In this document: positions 34,235 to 43,500 of the stretch, piece by piece | Layout of the letters: every line of letters starts with the position of its first letter | Position numbering within the stretch: the first letter of the stretch is position 1 | Assembly: GCF_004103755.1 (NCBI RefSeq) | Contig: NZ_CP035283.1 | Coordinates: 868,001 to 932,000, forward strand | Direction of reading: 5' to 3' | Source of the DNA: Caproiciproducens sp. NJN-50 | GTDB taxonomy: Bacteria; Bacillota; Clostridia; Oscillospirales; Acutalibacteraceae | DNA length: 64,000 nt | Position numbers and translations under genes: made by a program | Notes under the pieces: model-generated | Database searches by the model: none | What the model was told of the DNA's origin: nothing | What the model saw: only the letters and a program-made list of their open reading frames with translations

Positions 34235-34867
34235 ATGGGGGTGCAAAATTTGAATTCGCTTTTTGATAGAATCCCAGATGTATTGATTAGAGGGATTGGA
34301 AATGGATGTGTTTTTGGAGACAAGGCATTTAGTCAAATACATCAAAGCGAACCTCGCTTTTTTGACAGCGCTTATTCTTATGGACTGCGATCTAGAATTC
34401 ATGATAAAGCCATCCAGTTTTATTTGGATGAAAGATTAGCTGATAATGCTTTTATTCAAATAGACAAAAAAGATGTGGGCTTTGGTAACCGAGTTTTGTT
34501 TATTTCGGGAAAAGATTATTTGATTACTCCTTGCCATGTATCTCAACTTGATGTTTTACCTTGTCCAGCAAAATATAAGAAAAATGCGGCAACAGGTAAT
34601 CCAGGCAATGAATTATATCAATTGAGCCTATTCACGCCTCCAGTTTCAAAAACATTTACAAACGTATATTTTGTGTTGTCAACTTATTTTGACGGGAATA
34701 ATACGATTCCTAAACTAGTAATGCCAAATAATAATTTTACGGAGATATTGGACAGTAGGCCCATTTTTTCAGAATTCGTGTCAGAAGATGAGACTACATA
34801 TCAAGAAAGAATTATGCCAAAACTAATCTCCGAGGTGGAAAAAGAGCATGAGCAGGGTAATGGATGA
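34235..34867 (+). CDS. Hypothetical partner protein of the XRE-ImmA/IrrE gene
   Basis: A 210-aa soluble protein of unknown family. The first ATG (34235) lacks a ribosome binding site; the in-frame TTG at 34250 has GGGGGTG six bases upstream and may be the true start. It contains FGNRVLFISGKDYLITPCHVSQLDVLPCP and a long acidic C terminus (ISEVEKEHEQ). Its last 20 bases overlap the next gene, so the two are translationally coupled. The pairing with an HTH-metalloprotease gene suggests a regulated toxin, target or sensor protein, but no function can be assigned. It is AT-rich like the retron next to it. Confidence 0.65.
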   Translation: MGVQNLNSLFDRIPDVLIRGIGNGCVFGDKAFSQIHQSEPRFFDSAYSYGLRSRIHDKAIQFYLDERLADNAFIQIDKKDVGFGNRVLFISGKDYLITPCHVSQLDVLPCPAKYKKNAATGNPGNELYQLSLFTPPVSKTFTNVYFVLSTYFDGNNTIPKLVMPNNNFTEILDSRPIFSEFVSEDETTYQERIMPKLISEVEKEHEQGNG

Positions 34868-36020
34868 GCCTAGGTTAATCCCGCAACGTATGAAAGAAGC
34901 AAGAGAATATAGATTTTTAAGCGTAACAGATCTAGCTGATAAAATTGGAAAGACCAAACAAGCTGTTTCTCAATACGAAAAAGGTACTACAAAACCGACT
35001 CCAGAAATTTTGTCACTTATTGCAAATGTTACGGGGTTTCCAATACAGTATTTTTTCAAGGAAATACATCCCAAAAGTGCAGCATCATCTGAAATCCCTC
35101 TATATAGAGGATCTGTTTCAAAAACAAAAAGTCTAAAAAGGTCTTATCAAATTGCGGTAGATTGGTCTAATGATATTATATCCTTTCTAAGCAAATACTT
35201 TATATTGAATAACGTTAATTTGCCCGACAACGTTAATTTCGATTATACTTGTGAAATTGATGAAATGGTAATAAGTAAAATTGAAAGAATAGCAGAAGAT
35301 ATACGAAACTCTTGGTCTTTAGGAAAAGGTCCAATCAATGACATTGTGGGCATTTTAGAGAACAATGGATTTATTATTTCTAAAATACCACATAAAGCCA
35401 AAGAGGTTGAGGCTTTTTCTCTTTGGTATGAAAAAGTCCCTCGTATTTTTTACGAAGGAAACCGCGATACGGCAGTAAGTTATTCTTTTAGTATTTGCCA
35501 TGAATTAGGGCACTTAATCTTGCATCAAGATTTGACAGAAAAAGAGGCTATTAATGCCATCCTCTTAAAGTCACTTGAAAAACAGGCAAATATTTTTGCC
35601 GGGGCGTTCTTGATGCCGGCGGAATCCTTTGGAAATGAATATATAACCAGTAGTCTGGACTCATTTATCGCGCTAAAAAGAAAATGGAAGGTTTCTCTTT
35701 CTGCGATGATTATGCGTGCAAATATTCTTGGCATAATAGATGAACAACAAAAATCCTACCTATTTAGGCAATTATCATCGCGGGGATATAGAAAACATGA
35801 GCCTTATGACGGAGAAATCAGATTTGAAGGTCCGACATTAATATATAATTCTATAAAAACAATGTTGGAAAATCATATAATTAATCTCCAAGATTTTATT
35901 AGCACTATTGCTATTCCATTAAACGAGCTTGAATCAATATGCTCATTTCCGGAAGGGTTCATTAAATCAAATTTAGTTCTTCAAAGGGACGTCCCACATT
36001 TAAAGCTTATTACTAACTGA
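34848..36020 (+). CDS. XRE regulator fused to ImmA/IrrE-type (M78) metallopeptidase
   Basis: A 390-aa protein. Residues 12-70 are a Cro/CI HTH (MKEAREYRFLSVTDLADKIGKTKQAVSQYEKGTTKPTPEIL). Residues about 160-290 are the M78 peptidase domain with the HExxH zinc motif ICHELGHLILH near 226 and a downstream EKQANIFAGAFLMP helix providing the third-ligand region. Family members cleave a partner repressor or regulate toxin-antitoxin and mobile-element genes. It overlaps the preceding 210-aa gene by 20 bp. Its HTH probably binds the palindrome at 34208. Some anti-phage TA systems use related Zn-peptidase/HTH proteins, so a defence role is possible but unproven. Confidence 0.9.
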   Translation: MSRVMDEPRLIPQRMKEAREYRFLSVTDLADKIGKTKQAVSQYEKGTTKPTPEILSLIANVTGFPIQYFFKEIHPKSAASSEIPLYRGSVSKTKSLKRSYQIAVDWSNDIISFLSKYFILNNVNLPDNVNFDYTCEIDEMVISKIERIAEDIRNSWSLGKGPINDIVGILENNGFIISKIPHKAKEVEAFSLWYEKVPRIFYEGNRDTAVSYSFSICHELGHLILHQDLTEKEAINAILLKSLEKQANIFAGAFLMPAESFGNEYITSSLDSFIALKRKWKVSLSAMIMRANILGIIDEQQKSYLFRQLSSRGYRKHEPYDGEIRFEGPTLIYNSIKTMLENHIINLQDFISTIAIPLNELESICSFPEGFIKSNLVLQRDVPHLKLITN

Positions 36021-36178
36021 TGTCTTGGGCCCATCAGATTGATTTCCAGTTGGCTATTTTCAGGTTGAAACCGGAAGCGGAAGCACTTCCGATTTTGTGG
36101 AGTTTCGGGCTAAATTGGGGCCACCATAGCAGTTTCTACGCCTACCGCAACTGCATAGGCTGAAAATCTACCAACATA

Positions 36179-36230
36179 ACACAATGTCCCCTGCAGGCCA
36201 TCAAAAGCCTGTAAGGAGCATTGTGCTTTT
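36179..36230. terminator. Long imperfect hairpin between convergent genes
   Basis: CACAATGTCCCCTGCAGGC and GCCTGTAAGGAGCATTGTG pair with a few mismatches around a CATCAAAA loop, followed by CTTTT. It lies between the XRE-ImmA gene and the oppositely oriented 78-aa gene. Confidence 0.75.
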
Positions 36231-36238
36231 ACCGCTTG

Positions 36239-36475
36239 TTATGCGGCCTTTGAACGATTAATGCGAACCAATTCATCGTCATTTTTATGAACTCTATGCC
36301 AAAGATTATCCTCATCGCTACGCTTATACAAACTTCCATTTAATGACATAGGATCATCAGGATTAGGACTTTCATTTTGAGGATTTTGGTCAAAAAAATC
36401 TTCGTCAGTATAAGTTTCTTGTGGATGATCGGCATCATATTGATCCCAAAAATCATTGTCATGTGATTTACACAT
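36239..36475 (-). CDS. Small acidic hypothetical protein
   Basis: 78 aa from the ATG at 36475, with AAAGGGGA about nine bases upstream. The first half is strongly acidic and aromatic (DNDFWDQYDADHPQETYTDEDFFDQNPQNE). The second half is basic (LYKRSDEDNLWHRVHKNDDELVRINRSKAA). No family is recognised. An acidic mimic or antitoxin-like role is conceivable from composition alone, but there is no direct evidence. Confidence 0.5.
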   Translation of the reverse strand: MCKSHDNDFWDQYDADHPQETYTDEDFFDQNPQNESPNPDDPMSLNGSLYKRSDEDNLWHRVHKNDDELVRINRSKAA

Positions 36476-36729
36476 TAAAACGTCCCCTTTCAAGTTTTTG
36501 TTTATCTTCTTATAATACACGCTTAATTATTTGTCGAGTATAAAGTTGAATTGTGTCACTAGGGTATACGGACTATCGTCATCTCCTGCGGACGCGACAC
36601 AGATCAAAACCGGACGTATAGTTCGGCCAGCTTCAAACAAACAGCTTCTGTAAGGTTTTTTGCCCTTTGCCCTCTAAATGTCTGCATGCAAGGATGGAAT
36701 ATGGCCGGAATTTTTAGAAAATTTGAGAA

Positions 36730-36776
36730 TAATTCATGCCTAATGTATTTACAATAGACATGAATTAGCATATACT
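36730..36776 (+). promoter_or_regulatory. Promoter and operator of the relBE-type pair
   Basis: TTTACA (36748-36753), a 17-bp spacer, TATACT (36771-36776). The perfect 9-bp inverted repeat TAATTCATG (36730-36738) / CATGAATTA (36759-36767) brackets the -35 box and lies partly in the spacer, a layout typical of antitoxin autoregulation. No other feature is visible in the 336 bp between 36476 and 36811. Confidence 0.75.
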
Positions 36777-36811
36777 ATAAGTGAACAAAAACAAGGAAAG
36801 GAGCTTGCATC

Positions 36812-37087
36812 ATGTCTGTAAAATCCGATACCAGCATGACGATCAGAATGAACAAGGATGTAAAACAGCAGGCCCAACAGATTTTTTCAGAGCTGGGTTT
36901 GGATATGACTACCGCCGTCAATGTGTTTCTGCGTCAAGCTATCCGTTATCACGGGTTTCCGTTCGATGTGACGCTGGACACCCCAAACGAGGTTACGCTG
37001 GCCGCTATGGATGACTCGGAGAAGGGCAGAGATGTTCATGGTCCCTTTGACAGTGTGTCGGCGCTGATGGAGGACTTGAATGCTTAA
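36812..37087 (+). CDS. relB: RelB/DinJ family antitoxin
   Basis: A 91-aa antitoxin with an N-terminal ribbon-helix-helix (SMTIRMNKDVKQQAQQIFSELGLDMTTAVNVFLRQAIRYHGFPFDV), the DinJ/RelB signature, and an acidic C-terminal tail (MDDSEKGRDVHGPFDSVSALMEDLNA) that would wrap the toxin. AAAGGAG precedes the ATG. It overlaps the toxin gene by eight bases and should repress its own promoter through the palindrome at 36730. Confidence 0.93.
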   Translation: MSVKSDTSMTIRMNKDVKQQAQQIFSELGLDMTTAVNVFLRQAIRYHGFPFDVTLDTPNEVTLAAMDDSEKGRDVHGPFDSVSALMEDLNA

Positions 37088-37358
37088 GATCGAATATCAA
37101 GGGCAATTCAAAAAAGACTACAAAGAGGCAATAAAGAGGGGATACAACCCGGAGCTGCTGGCCGAAGTGGTTTCCATACTGGCGAACGAACAGCCCCTTC
37201 CTCCGAAGTACAAAGACCACAACCTGACGAACTCCCGGAACTACAAGGGCATGAGAGAGTGTCATATTCAACCTGACTGGCTGCTTGTCTATCAGATCAG
37301 CAAGAAGGTCCTTATTTTGCGGCTGATTAGAACAGGCAGCCATAGTGATTTATTTTAG
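37080..37358 (+). CDS. relE: RelE/YafQ family mRNA interferase toxin
   Basis: A 92-aa toxin with the YafQ/RelE layout: FKKDYKEAIKRGYNPELLAEVVSILANEQPLPPKYKDHNLTN, then KGMRECHIQPDWLLVYQISKKVLILRLIRTGSHSDLF. The conserved HxxxDWLLVY and LxRTGSHSDLF regions hold the usual catalytic His and basic residues. It would cleave mRNA in the ribosome when free of the antitoxin. It probably stabilises the island. No terminator hairpin is evident directly downstream. Confidence 0.93.
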   Translation: MLKIEYQGQFKKDYKEAIKRGYNPELLAEVVSILANEQPLPPKYKDHNLTNSRNYKGMRECHIQPDWLLVYQISKKVLILRLIRTGSHSDLF

Positions 37359-37584
37359 GAAACGTGGAAGCCTAAATCGGACGTACGTCCAGCCCCCGCA
37401 ACGGCCGCAACTCTGAGTCGGAACCAGGACCGGAAGTGCTTTATTTTCAAGGTCGAATCTGACTACTTTTTGACTACACACTCTTACAAAATCAATCGGT
37501 ATCGAGAAATTATAAAACACTGATAAATGGCTATGCTATACGGGCTTTTGCTTAAGTTTAGTCCGCTAAATTAGACATAAAAAC

Positions 37585-37632
37585 AGACTGGGGGTCTAGA
37601 GGCCGCAAGTTCAAGTCTTGCCACTCGGACCA
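37585..37632 (+). repeat. 3' half of tRNA-Pro(GGG), attachment-site remnant
   Basis: The segment reads as the anticodon loop CTGGGGG with its 3' stem TCTAG, variable region, T arm GCAAG-TTCAAGT-CTTGC, acceptor strand CACTCGG and ACCA. Nothing upstream completes the cloverleaf: the D arm and 5' acceptor are absent. This is the expected scar of an element that integrates into tRNA-Pro(GGG), carrying the 3' half as its att site. It is followed at once by a perfect terminator (37633-37669). Confidence 0.75.
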
Positions 37633-37669
37633 ACAAAAGACCGACGATTTTGAATCGTCGGTCTTTTGT
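37633..37669 (+). terminator. Perfect 17-bp hairpin terminator
   Basis: ACAAAAGACCGACGATT (37633-37649), TTG loop, complement at 37653-37669, then TTTTG. It directly follows the tRNA-Pro fragment. Apart from these two features, the 473 bp from 37359 to 37831 show nothing I can interpret. Confidence 0.9.
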
Positions 37670-37831
37670 TTTGCCTGTAGCCATGCGAGTTTGCGAGAAG
37701 CAAGTCCTATAAGGACACTCGCGAGTAAAATAGGATGACAGGATTTTCCTTGCAAAATTTTTATAATTTGCTATAATTTTATAAAAGTGAAACTTATAAA
37801 AAACTACTATCGGTGAGAGAGGGAATAGATT

Positions 37832-38473
37832 ATGTCATTATTTAATTTATTTTGGAATCTCTCTCTCGGAATTGTCGGTGGTATCGTTTCAAGTGTAGTT
37901 GTTTCCAGAGTCTTCTTAATTCAGAGTAATTATAAAAGTCAGGTAACACAATTTGAAAAGTTACTGCGAAAACTCGGTTACATAGACGGCATGTTCTTTG
38001 GCATTAAAACGGTTTTGGAATTTTCTTATGATGCCGATACAAAAATGGAACAGGAAATGAAACGCTGTGGTTATAAGACCGAGGATGAATACTACGCAGC
38101 TCACAAAGAATGTCGATGGATTTCCAAAGAGGACTTATTGAAAAACTTGCTTAGTGAAATTCAGAAAATGGCAAACACTACTGATAAAGAACTGATGAAT
38201 AACCAAATTACAGAAGATGGGTTACGCAAAATTACAAATCACCTATCGGATTACGTTAGAGATGTAGCTAAGTTGAAAGAATGTTCTTTTACTTCAATAC
38301 ATGAGTTAGAAGCAAAAAGTGAATCCATTCAAAAGGAGTTTGAGAATTATAAAAAAGACTCCACCAAGTTATTACTGAAAATGATTCTAAAAGACAAACT
38401 TATGATAATCCTCTATATTTTTATGGCCTTAATCTTTTTAAGTGCAATTCTAGCCTATCATTATGGCGTTTAA
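37832..38473 (+). CDS. Hypothetical protein with two membrane helices and a coiled coil
   Basis: 213 aa from an ATG with GAGAGAGGG upstream. There is an N-terminal helix (LFWNLSLGIVGGIVSSVVVSRVFLI, residues 4-28), a charged cytoplasmic region of about 160 residues that is largely helical (LEAKSESIQKEFENYKKDSTKLL), and a C-terminal helix (LMIILYIFMALIFLSAILAY). I recognise no catalytic motif. Two-helix proteins of this kind occur as effectors in several defence systems, but there is no partner gene here to support that. AT-rich, so probably island cargo. Confidence 0.6.
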   Translation: MSLFNLFWNLSLGIVGGIVSSVVVSRVFLIQSNYKSQVTQFEKLLRKLGYIDGMFFGIKTVLEFSYDADTKMEQEMKRCGYKTEDEYYAAHKECRWISKEDLLKNLLSEIQKMANTTDKELMNNQITEDGLRKITNHLSDYVRDVAKLKECSFTSIHELEAKSESIQKEFENYKKDSTKLLLKMILKDKLMIILYIFMALIFLSAILAYHYGV

Positions 38474-38582
38474 AATGATTTCATTATAAATATCGTTTTT
38501 GTACTGCTTGCTGATTGCCCGCAAACCATTGATATTACTGGATTTCTCCAAGTCCTATAATTTCACTCCGACCATAAGAAGT

Positions 38583-38625
38583 CCCCTGCAAACTCAACCG
38601 GCTCGCAGGGGGCTCATTTTGTTTT
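38583..38625 (+). terminator. Terminator after the membrane protein gene
   Basis: CCCCTGC (38583-38589) and GCAGGGG (38605-38611) form a short GC stem followed by CTCATTTTGTTTTT. Confidence 0.65.
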
Positions 38626-38684
38626 TATGCAGCGATTCTCAGCAATGACCTGGGTATTAATAATTCAAACACGGCAACTTGCGG

Positions 38685-38698
38685 GCCTCCGCAACCAA
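38685..38698. repeat. Right attachment-site repeat (tRNA-fMet 3' end copy)
   Basis: GCCTCCGCAACCAA, an exact copy of 25367-25380. A hairpin terminator (CCCAGTAGCC/GGCTTCTGGG, 38705-38728, then T-rich) follows, as would be normal downstream of a tRNA gene. This copy marks the right end of the 13.3-kb segment, or a junction between two tandem insertions. Confidence 0.85.
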
Positions 38699-38773
38699 AC
38701 AAAACCCAGTAGCCATGCGGCTTCTGGGCTTTTTCTTTTTTTCTTAAGCTGTCAACGTGTTAATTTTGACAGC

Positions 38774-39387
38774 TTAATTGACAGCCATTTGACAGTCAAA
38801 CGTTTTTTTCCGTTTTGAATAATTATAACTGAGAATGAACCCTTTATCCTGCTCCTGCTGCTGCTTTACGGTTGAGATCGGCGTGGAGTACAGGCTGCTG
38901 ATCTTCTGTATGCTATCCTTTTTATGCTCGGTCAGTACATGGCCGTAAAGGTTCGGCGTGGTGGATGGTTTGGCATGGCCGAGAATTTTAGAAAGGACCA
39001 GGATATCCATACCGTTTTCGATAGACCGCGTTGCGAAGGTATGGCGCAGGCAGTGAAAATTCGCATCTTTGATCCCGGCCGCTTTGATTTCCCGGTAGAA
39101 TAAATCCTCGAACGTTCGAGGATCGAACCGATTTCCTTCGGCGGTTATGAATACATAACCTTGCGGATTGTAGCCCGGAAATTCGTCGGCTATCCGGTCC
39201 TGTTGTTTTTTATGTGCGAGTAGGTCTGCATGCAGTTCCTGAATAATATCAATGGTCCGCGCCTTGCGTCTTTCGTTTTTGGTGTCCTTAGCTCGAGAGT
39301 TGTGGCGGTCGGACAGGTATCCAATGACAACACATAAAAATCGCATATCTTCTGTCTGATATCTTCCCGTTGGCACCGCGGTTTCAC
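38774..39387 (-). pseudogene. Tyrosine integrase, 5'-truncated and frameshifted
   Basis: The C-terminal catalytic part of a phage/ICE-type tyrosine recombinase: HADLLAHKKQQD, RFDPRTFEDLFYREIKAAGI, HCLRHTFATRS (the HxxR box) and LGHAKPSTTPNLYGHVL with the nucleophilic Tyr. The N-terminal arm-binding and core-binding domains are missing, and the first part (39387 to about 39255, LELRTPKTKDARR) is in another frame from the rest. It points toward the repeat at 38685, as an integrase next to its attachment site would. The truncation point coincides with the start of the MFS remnant at about 39390. Confidence 0.88.
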
Positions 39388-39402
39388 TTACCTTTGCATC
39401 AA

Positions 39403-39695
39403 GTAATATTCGCCTTCGTAGCGATGGTGCTTTTTGGATTCTTTGTCATAGGGGTACAAACTGTAGACTGGTGTTTGGTGTAGAAGCATCTTACCCTGCG
39501 TCGGAAGGTACATCAGAGGGTATTCTGCAGATGTTGGGAAATGCCGGAAGCATTGTTATTCTTGTTTTCATACAACTGGTACAAAACAATCAACAGTGTG
39601 GAATGATATTAATGGTTGCTCTTTTGCTTCTGTCCGCTGTCCCCATGTTTATTGTAAAGGAGGGTTCTGCTAAGGAGAGATTTCTTGAGATCTAA
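39403..39695 (+). pseudogene. MFS transporter, C-terminal remnant
   Basis: Two frames joined near 39465-39480 give IFAFVAMVLFGFFVIGVQTVD and then FGVEASYPASEGTSEGILQMLGNAGSIVILVF, the last helices of a major facilitator of the FLVCR-like group, ending at 39695. The first ten helices are absent. It abuts the truncated integrase, so a deletion has probably fused the two. Confidence 0.7.
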
Positions 39696-39829
39696 AGTAG
39701 GTAGCATCCCGGTTTGTTTAAGGGTTTACTTCATCAAAACCGAACTGGTCCTGACTTAGCTGAGAAGTGTTAAGCAGGCAGTTACCTGTCGTTGAAGCCT
39801 GCAGGTAAAATTTGTATGGAGGTTGTATT

Positions 39830-40558
39830 ATGGAAAACACAGTCGATGCGCAATACAGAGTTTATAAGCGTCGGTGGCTTGTTCTCTCAGTGTATGTACT
39901 CGTTGACGCGATCATGCAGCTCCTTTGGGCGACGTTCTTTTCAATAACGACAGAAGCCTGGCATTTTTATGGCTTTAAAGATCAGGCGTCGGGTGAAACG
40001 GCCATGAGCAATCTCTCGATGATCGTTATGCTGGGTATGGTGTTTCTGTCATTTTTCTCAATCTGGGCATACGACAAATTCGGGTGGTACAAAACAGTGG
40101 GAGCCGCTGCGATTATTATGGCGATTTCTGCCTTGTTCAGGGGCTTCTATGGCGAAAGTTACAGCGCGGTATTTATTTGTACAATAGGCATTTCGATAGC
40201 TCAGCCGTTTATTCTGAATTCCTTTGGCATCCTGGCTACCAAATGGTTTCCGCCTAAGGAACGCGCTACGGTAAACGGAAAAGCTGTTATCCCAATAGTA
40301 CTCGCGGGATCTAATGATATTATCCAGAGTGTCAGAAACATTGTGGGTGCTACTGAGCCGTCGAAAGCGGAACATGGGACAATCAGAGGGGACTTGGGGA
40401 AGGGTGACAATTATGAGAAAGCAGATTTAGAACATCGCCTAGTGGCTAATCTCATCCATGCGTCAGATAGCGAAATGGCGGTAAAGCGTGAAATTGGAAT
40501 TTGGTTGCCAGACTTTCACTTTGACAGTTGTGAGAAAGAAGCAAGGCAATACCTATAA
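39830..40558 (+). pseudogene. MFS transporter, N-terminal half only
   Basis: An ATG with GGAGGTTGTATT upstream starts MENTVDAQYRVYKRRWLVLSVYVLVDAIMQLLWATFFSITT, the first helices of an MFS protein. Homology-like sequence runs through GTIGISIAQPFIL and NSFGILATKWFPPKERATVNG to about 40330. After that the frame becomes hydrophilic and unrelated, up to 40558. It therefore lacks the C-terminal six helices. It and the remnant at 39403 could be parts of related genes brought together by deletion. The 3' end overlaps the frame of the Ig-like protein. Confidence 0.75.
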
Positions 40559-43500
40559 AATCCGCTGCTGCAAGCCGGTCGACAATGTTTTGCAGTACAG
40601 CTCTTACAGCGACGAGCTCAACGGTTACACCAATCCCGACGCTGACAGCGGCTCCCCTGTGTTTACGGAGCAGCCGGAAAACGCCGACGTGCGCAGCGGC
40701 GCGACCGCGGTCTTTGCCGTTTCCGTCAAGCCGGGCGACGGGCAGGATGTCAGCTACCAGTGGCAGTCCTGCTCCGGCAGCGGCTGGAAAGATATTTCCG
40801 GCGCGGAGGATTCCAGTTACTCCGTCCCCGTTGCATCCGACACACAGGATGGAGACAGCTACCGATGCTGTGTCACCCAGATGGTGAATAACCAGTTTTT
40901 CTCCATTGTTTCCCAATCCGCATCCATCCGGGTGGGTAAAGGCGCGACCGGGCTGGATCTGGATCCGGTGGGCGCGGCGACCGTGTTTGACGACGTCACG
41001 CTGAAAGCGGCGGTAACCGAAGAATTCAGCGGCGCGGACGAAATCACTCCTTCCGGCACGGTCACCTTTACCGCTGTAAATGATTTGACCGGTGACAGCG
41101 AAACAATCGGCAGGAAGGACCTGGAAGCCGATTGGACGGCGAGCCTGAACTGGAAGCCCGATTCGGCGGGCAGCTATCATATTACCGCGTCTTATGGCGG
41201 GGACAGTCATTTGGAGGAGTGCTCCGGCAGTCTCGAAAGCGTCGCGGTCGGTCCGAAGGTGACCGACTTTACGGTTCAGCAGCCCCAGAATTATCAGTAC
41301 ACGGGCAAAGAGGTCAAACCGGACGATTTCGGCGTTTATGACGATGCGGCCAGCACCACAAAGCCGCTGAAAAAAGACACGGATTATATCCTTTCCTACA
41401 GCGACGACTGTACGGATGCCGGAACCGTGAAGATCACCGTGACCGGCGTGGGCAATTACGAGGGCAGCAGCGGCAGCACGGAGTTTGCTATTGTCCCGAT
41501 TGAACTCCGGCTGGATTTGTCGGCGGACATCCGCGGCAACTCCGACGGAGGCAAGAACCTTCTGTTAAAGGCAAAAGCCGCCAATGCGGTGGACGCCCCG
41601 AAAGGCACGGTCGCCTTCCAGCGGGGCGATACGGTCATCGCCGAAAATATACCCTTGAAAGACGGTACCGCCAGTTATCAGTGGGATGATGTGCCGAACG
41701 GCAGCTATGATCTGTCAGCCGTATATCTTCCCTCCGACCAGGATAATTACTCCTTTGAGGAAACCGACGGCTCAAAAACAACAGCTACGGTGGAGATACC
41801 GGCGGACGGAGTCAAACTGAATCGCTCCGCCCTGACCCTGAAGGCCGGAGGCGCGGCCGCGGCTCTGACCGCTGAGGTGTCTCCTCCCGGCTCTGACCAG
41901 ACGGTAAGCTGGTCGTCCAATGATCCCGGGATTGCCGATGTGGATGACGACGGGGTTGTGACACCTGTCGCTGTGGGCAAGGCCAAAATTACCGTCACAA
42001 CGGAAGACGGCGGCTTTACGGATATCTGCAGCGTGACCGTGCAGGAGGAAGACGTGGCGGCAACCGGAGTCAGGCTGAACCGTTCTTCCCTGACTTTGAA
42101 AGCCGGAGGAGCTCCGGCGGCCCTGACGGCGGCGATTTCCCCGTCCGATGCGACCGATCAGAATGTAAGCTGGTCCTCCGATGCTCCCGACATCGCGGAT
42201 GTGGACGATAATGGATTGGTGACTCCCGTTGCCGCAGGCAAGGCCGAAATCACCGTTACGACGGAGGACGGCGGCTTTACGGATGCCTGCAGCGTGACTG
42301 TTCAGGACGGCGACATTCCTGTAACCGGAGTCAAGCTGGACCGCTCTGTCATGACGCTGAAAGCCGGGGGTGATACGGAAACCTTGACCGCAACGGTCTC
42401 CCCGTTTAATGCGGCCAATCCGGATGTAAACTGGTCGTCCGACGATCCCGGTGTCGCGGATGTGGATGACGACGGCGTGGTGACGCCCGTTGCCGCAGGC
42501 AAGGCCAAAATCACCGTCACGACGGACGACGGCAGCCTGACGGATACCTGTGATGTGACGGTGCGGGACGGCACCTGGGTTACCGGGGTCAAGCTGAGCC
42601 CCTCCCTTCTGACCCTGACGGCGGGAGGCGCGGCCGCAAGGCTGACCGCGGCGGTATCGCCTTCCGATGCGGCCAATCAAAACGTAATCTGGTCGTCGGA
42701 TCACCCGAACATTGCGAGCGTGAAAGACGGAACCGTGACGCCGAAAAGCGCCGGGTCCGCGGTGATTACCGTCACGACGGAGGACGGCGGCTATGCGGAT
42801 ACCTGTCAGGTAACCGTGGAAAAAAGCCTGGATCACTCCGATGATTCCGGTCATTCTTCTTCAGGATCACATTCTTCCTCCACGTCATCCTCCAATCCCG
42901 CACCCGCACCCGCTGCCCCGTCCGATTTGACGGACGCGGGTACAAACGCCGCCGCGGATCTGACCGGAGCCACGATGCCTGCCGGCGTGTCGCGGGTTAC
43001 ATTTTCAGCGGAACGGGAGCCGGTCGACGGAGGTACGGGCCAAGGCTCCGATTCGCAGGGCGAAAACCTCTTTAAGATTGTTGAGTCGGATTCGAATCTG
43101 GATGTAATCGGAGACCCGGTGATTTACAATTTAAAGCTCCTCGACCAGAACGGCGTCCCGATTTCGGGATTCAGCGGCAAAGTCACCGTCAGAATCCCGC
43201 TCCCGGAGGGACTTCGCGGCACGCCGCATGTTTACCGTTATGAGGAAAGCACCGGAACGTTCACCGACATGAATACAGCCGTCGAAAACGGGTTCCTTGT
43301 CTTTGAAACCGACCATTTCAGCAGTTACGCGATTGCGGGTGTCGGCGACTCGGTCACGCTGGATACAACAAGCTACCAGATGGCGGTCGGCGGACGGTAT
43401 CAGATCGGCGTGAGGCTGACCGGGTCCAAAGCTGCGTCTGTGAAATTCCATTCCACCGATGACCGGATCGCCTCCGTATCGAAGCTGGCTAACGGAAATT

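Noticed and set aside
37558..37755. 65-codon minus-strand frame with a WQDLNLRPLDPQS segment
   Set aside because: This peptide is the reverse translation of a tRNA 3' half, a well-known spurious ORF type. The region is annotated as a tRNA-Pro fragment instead.
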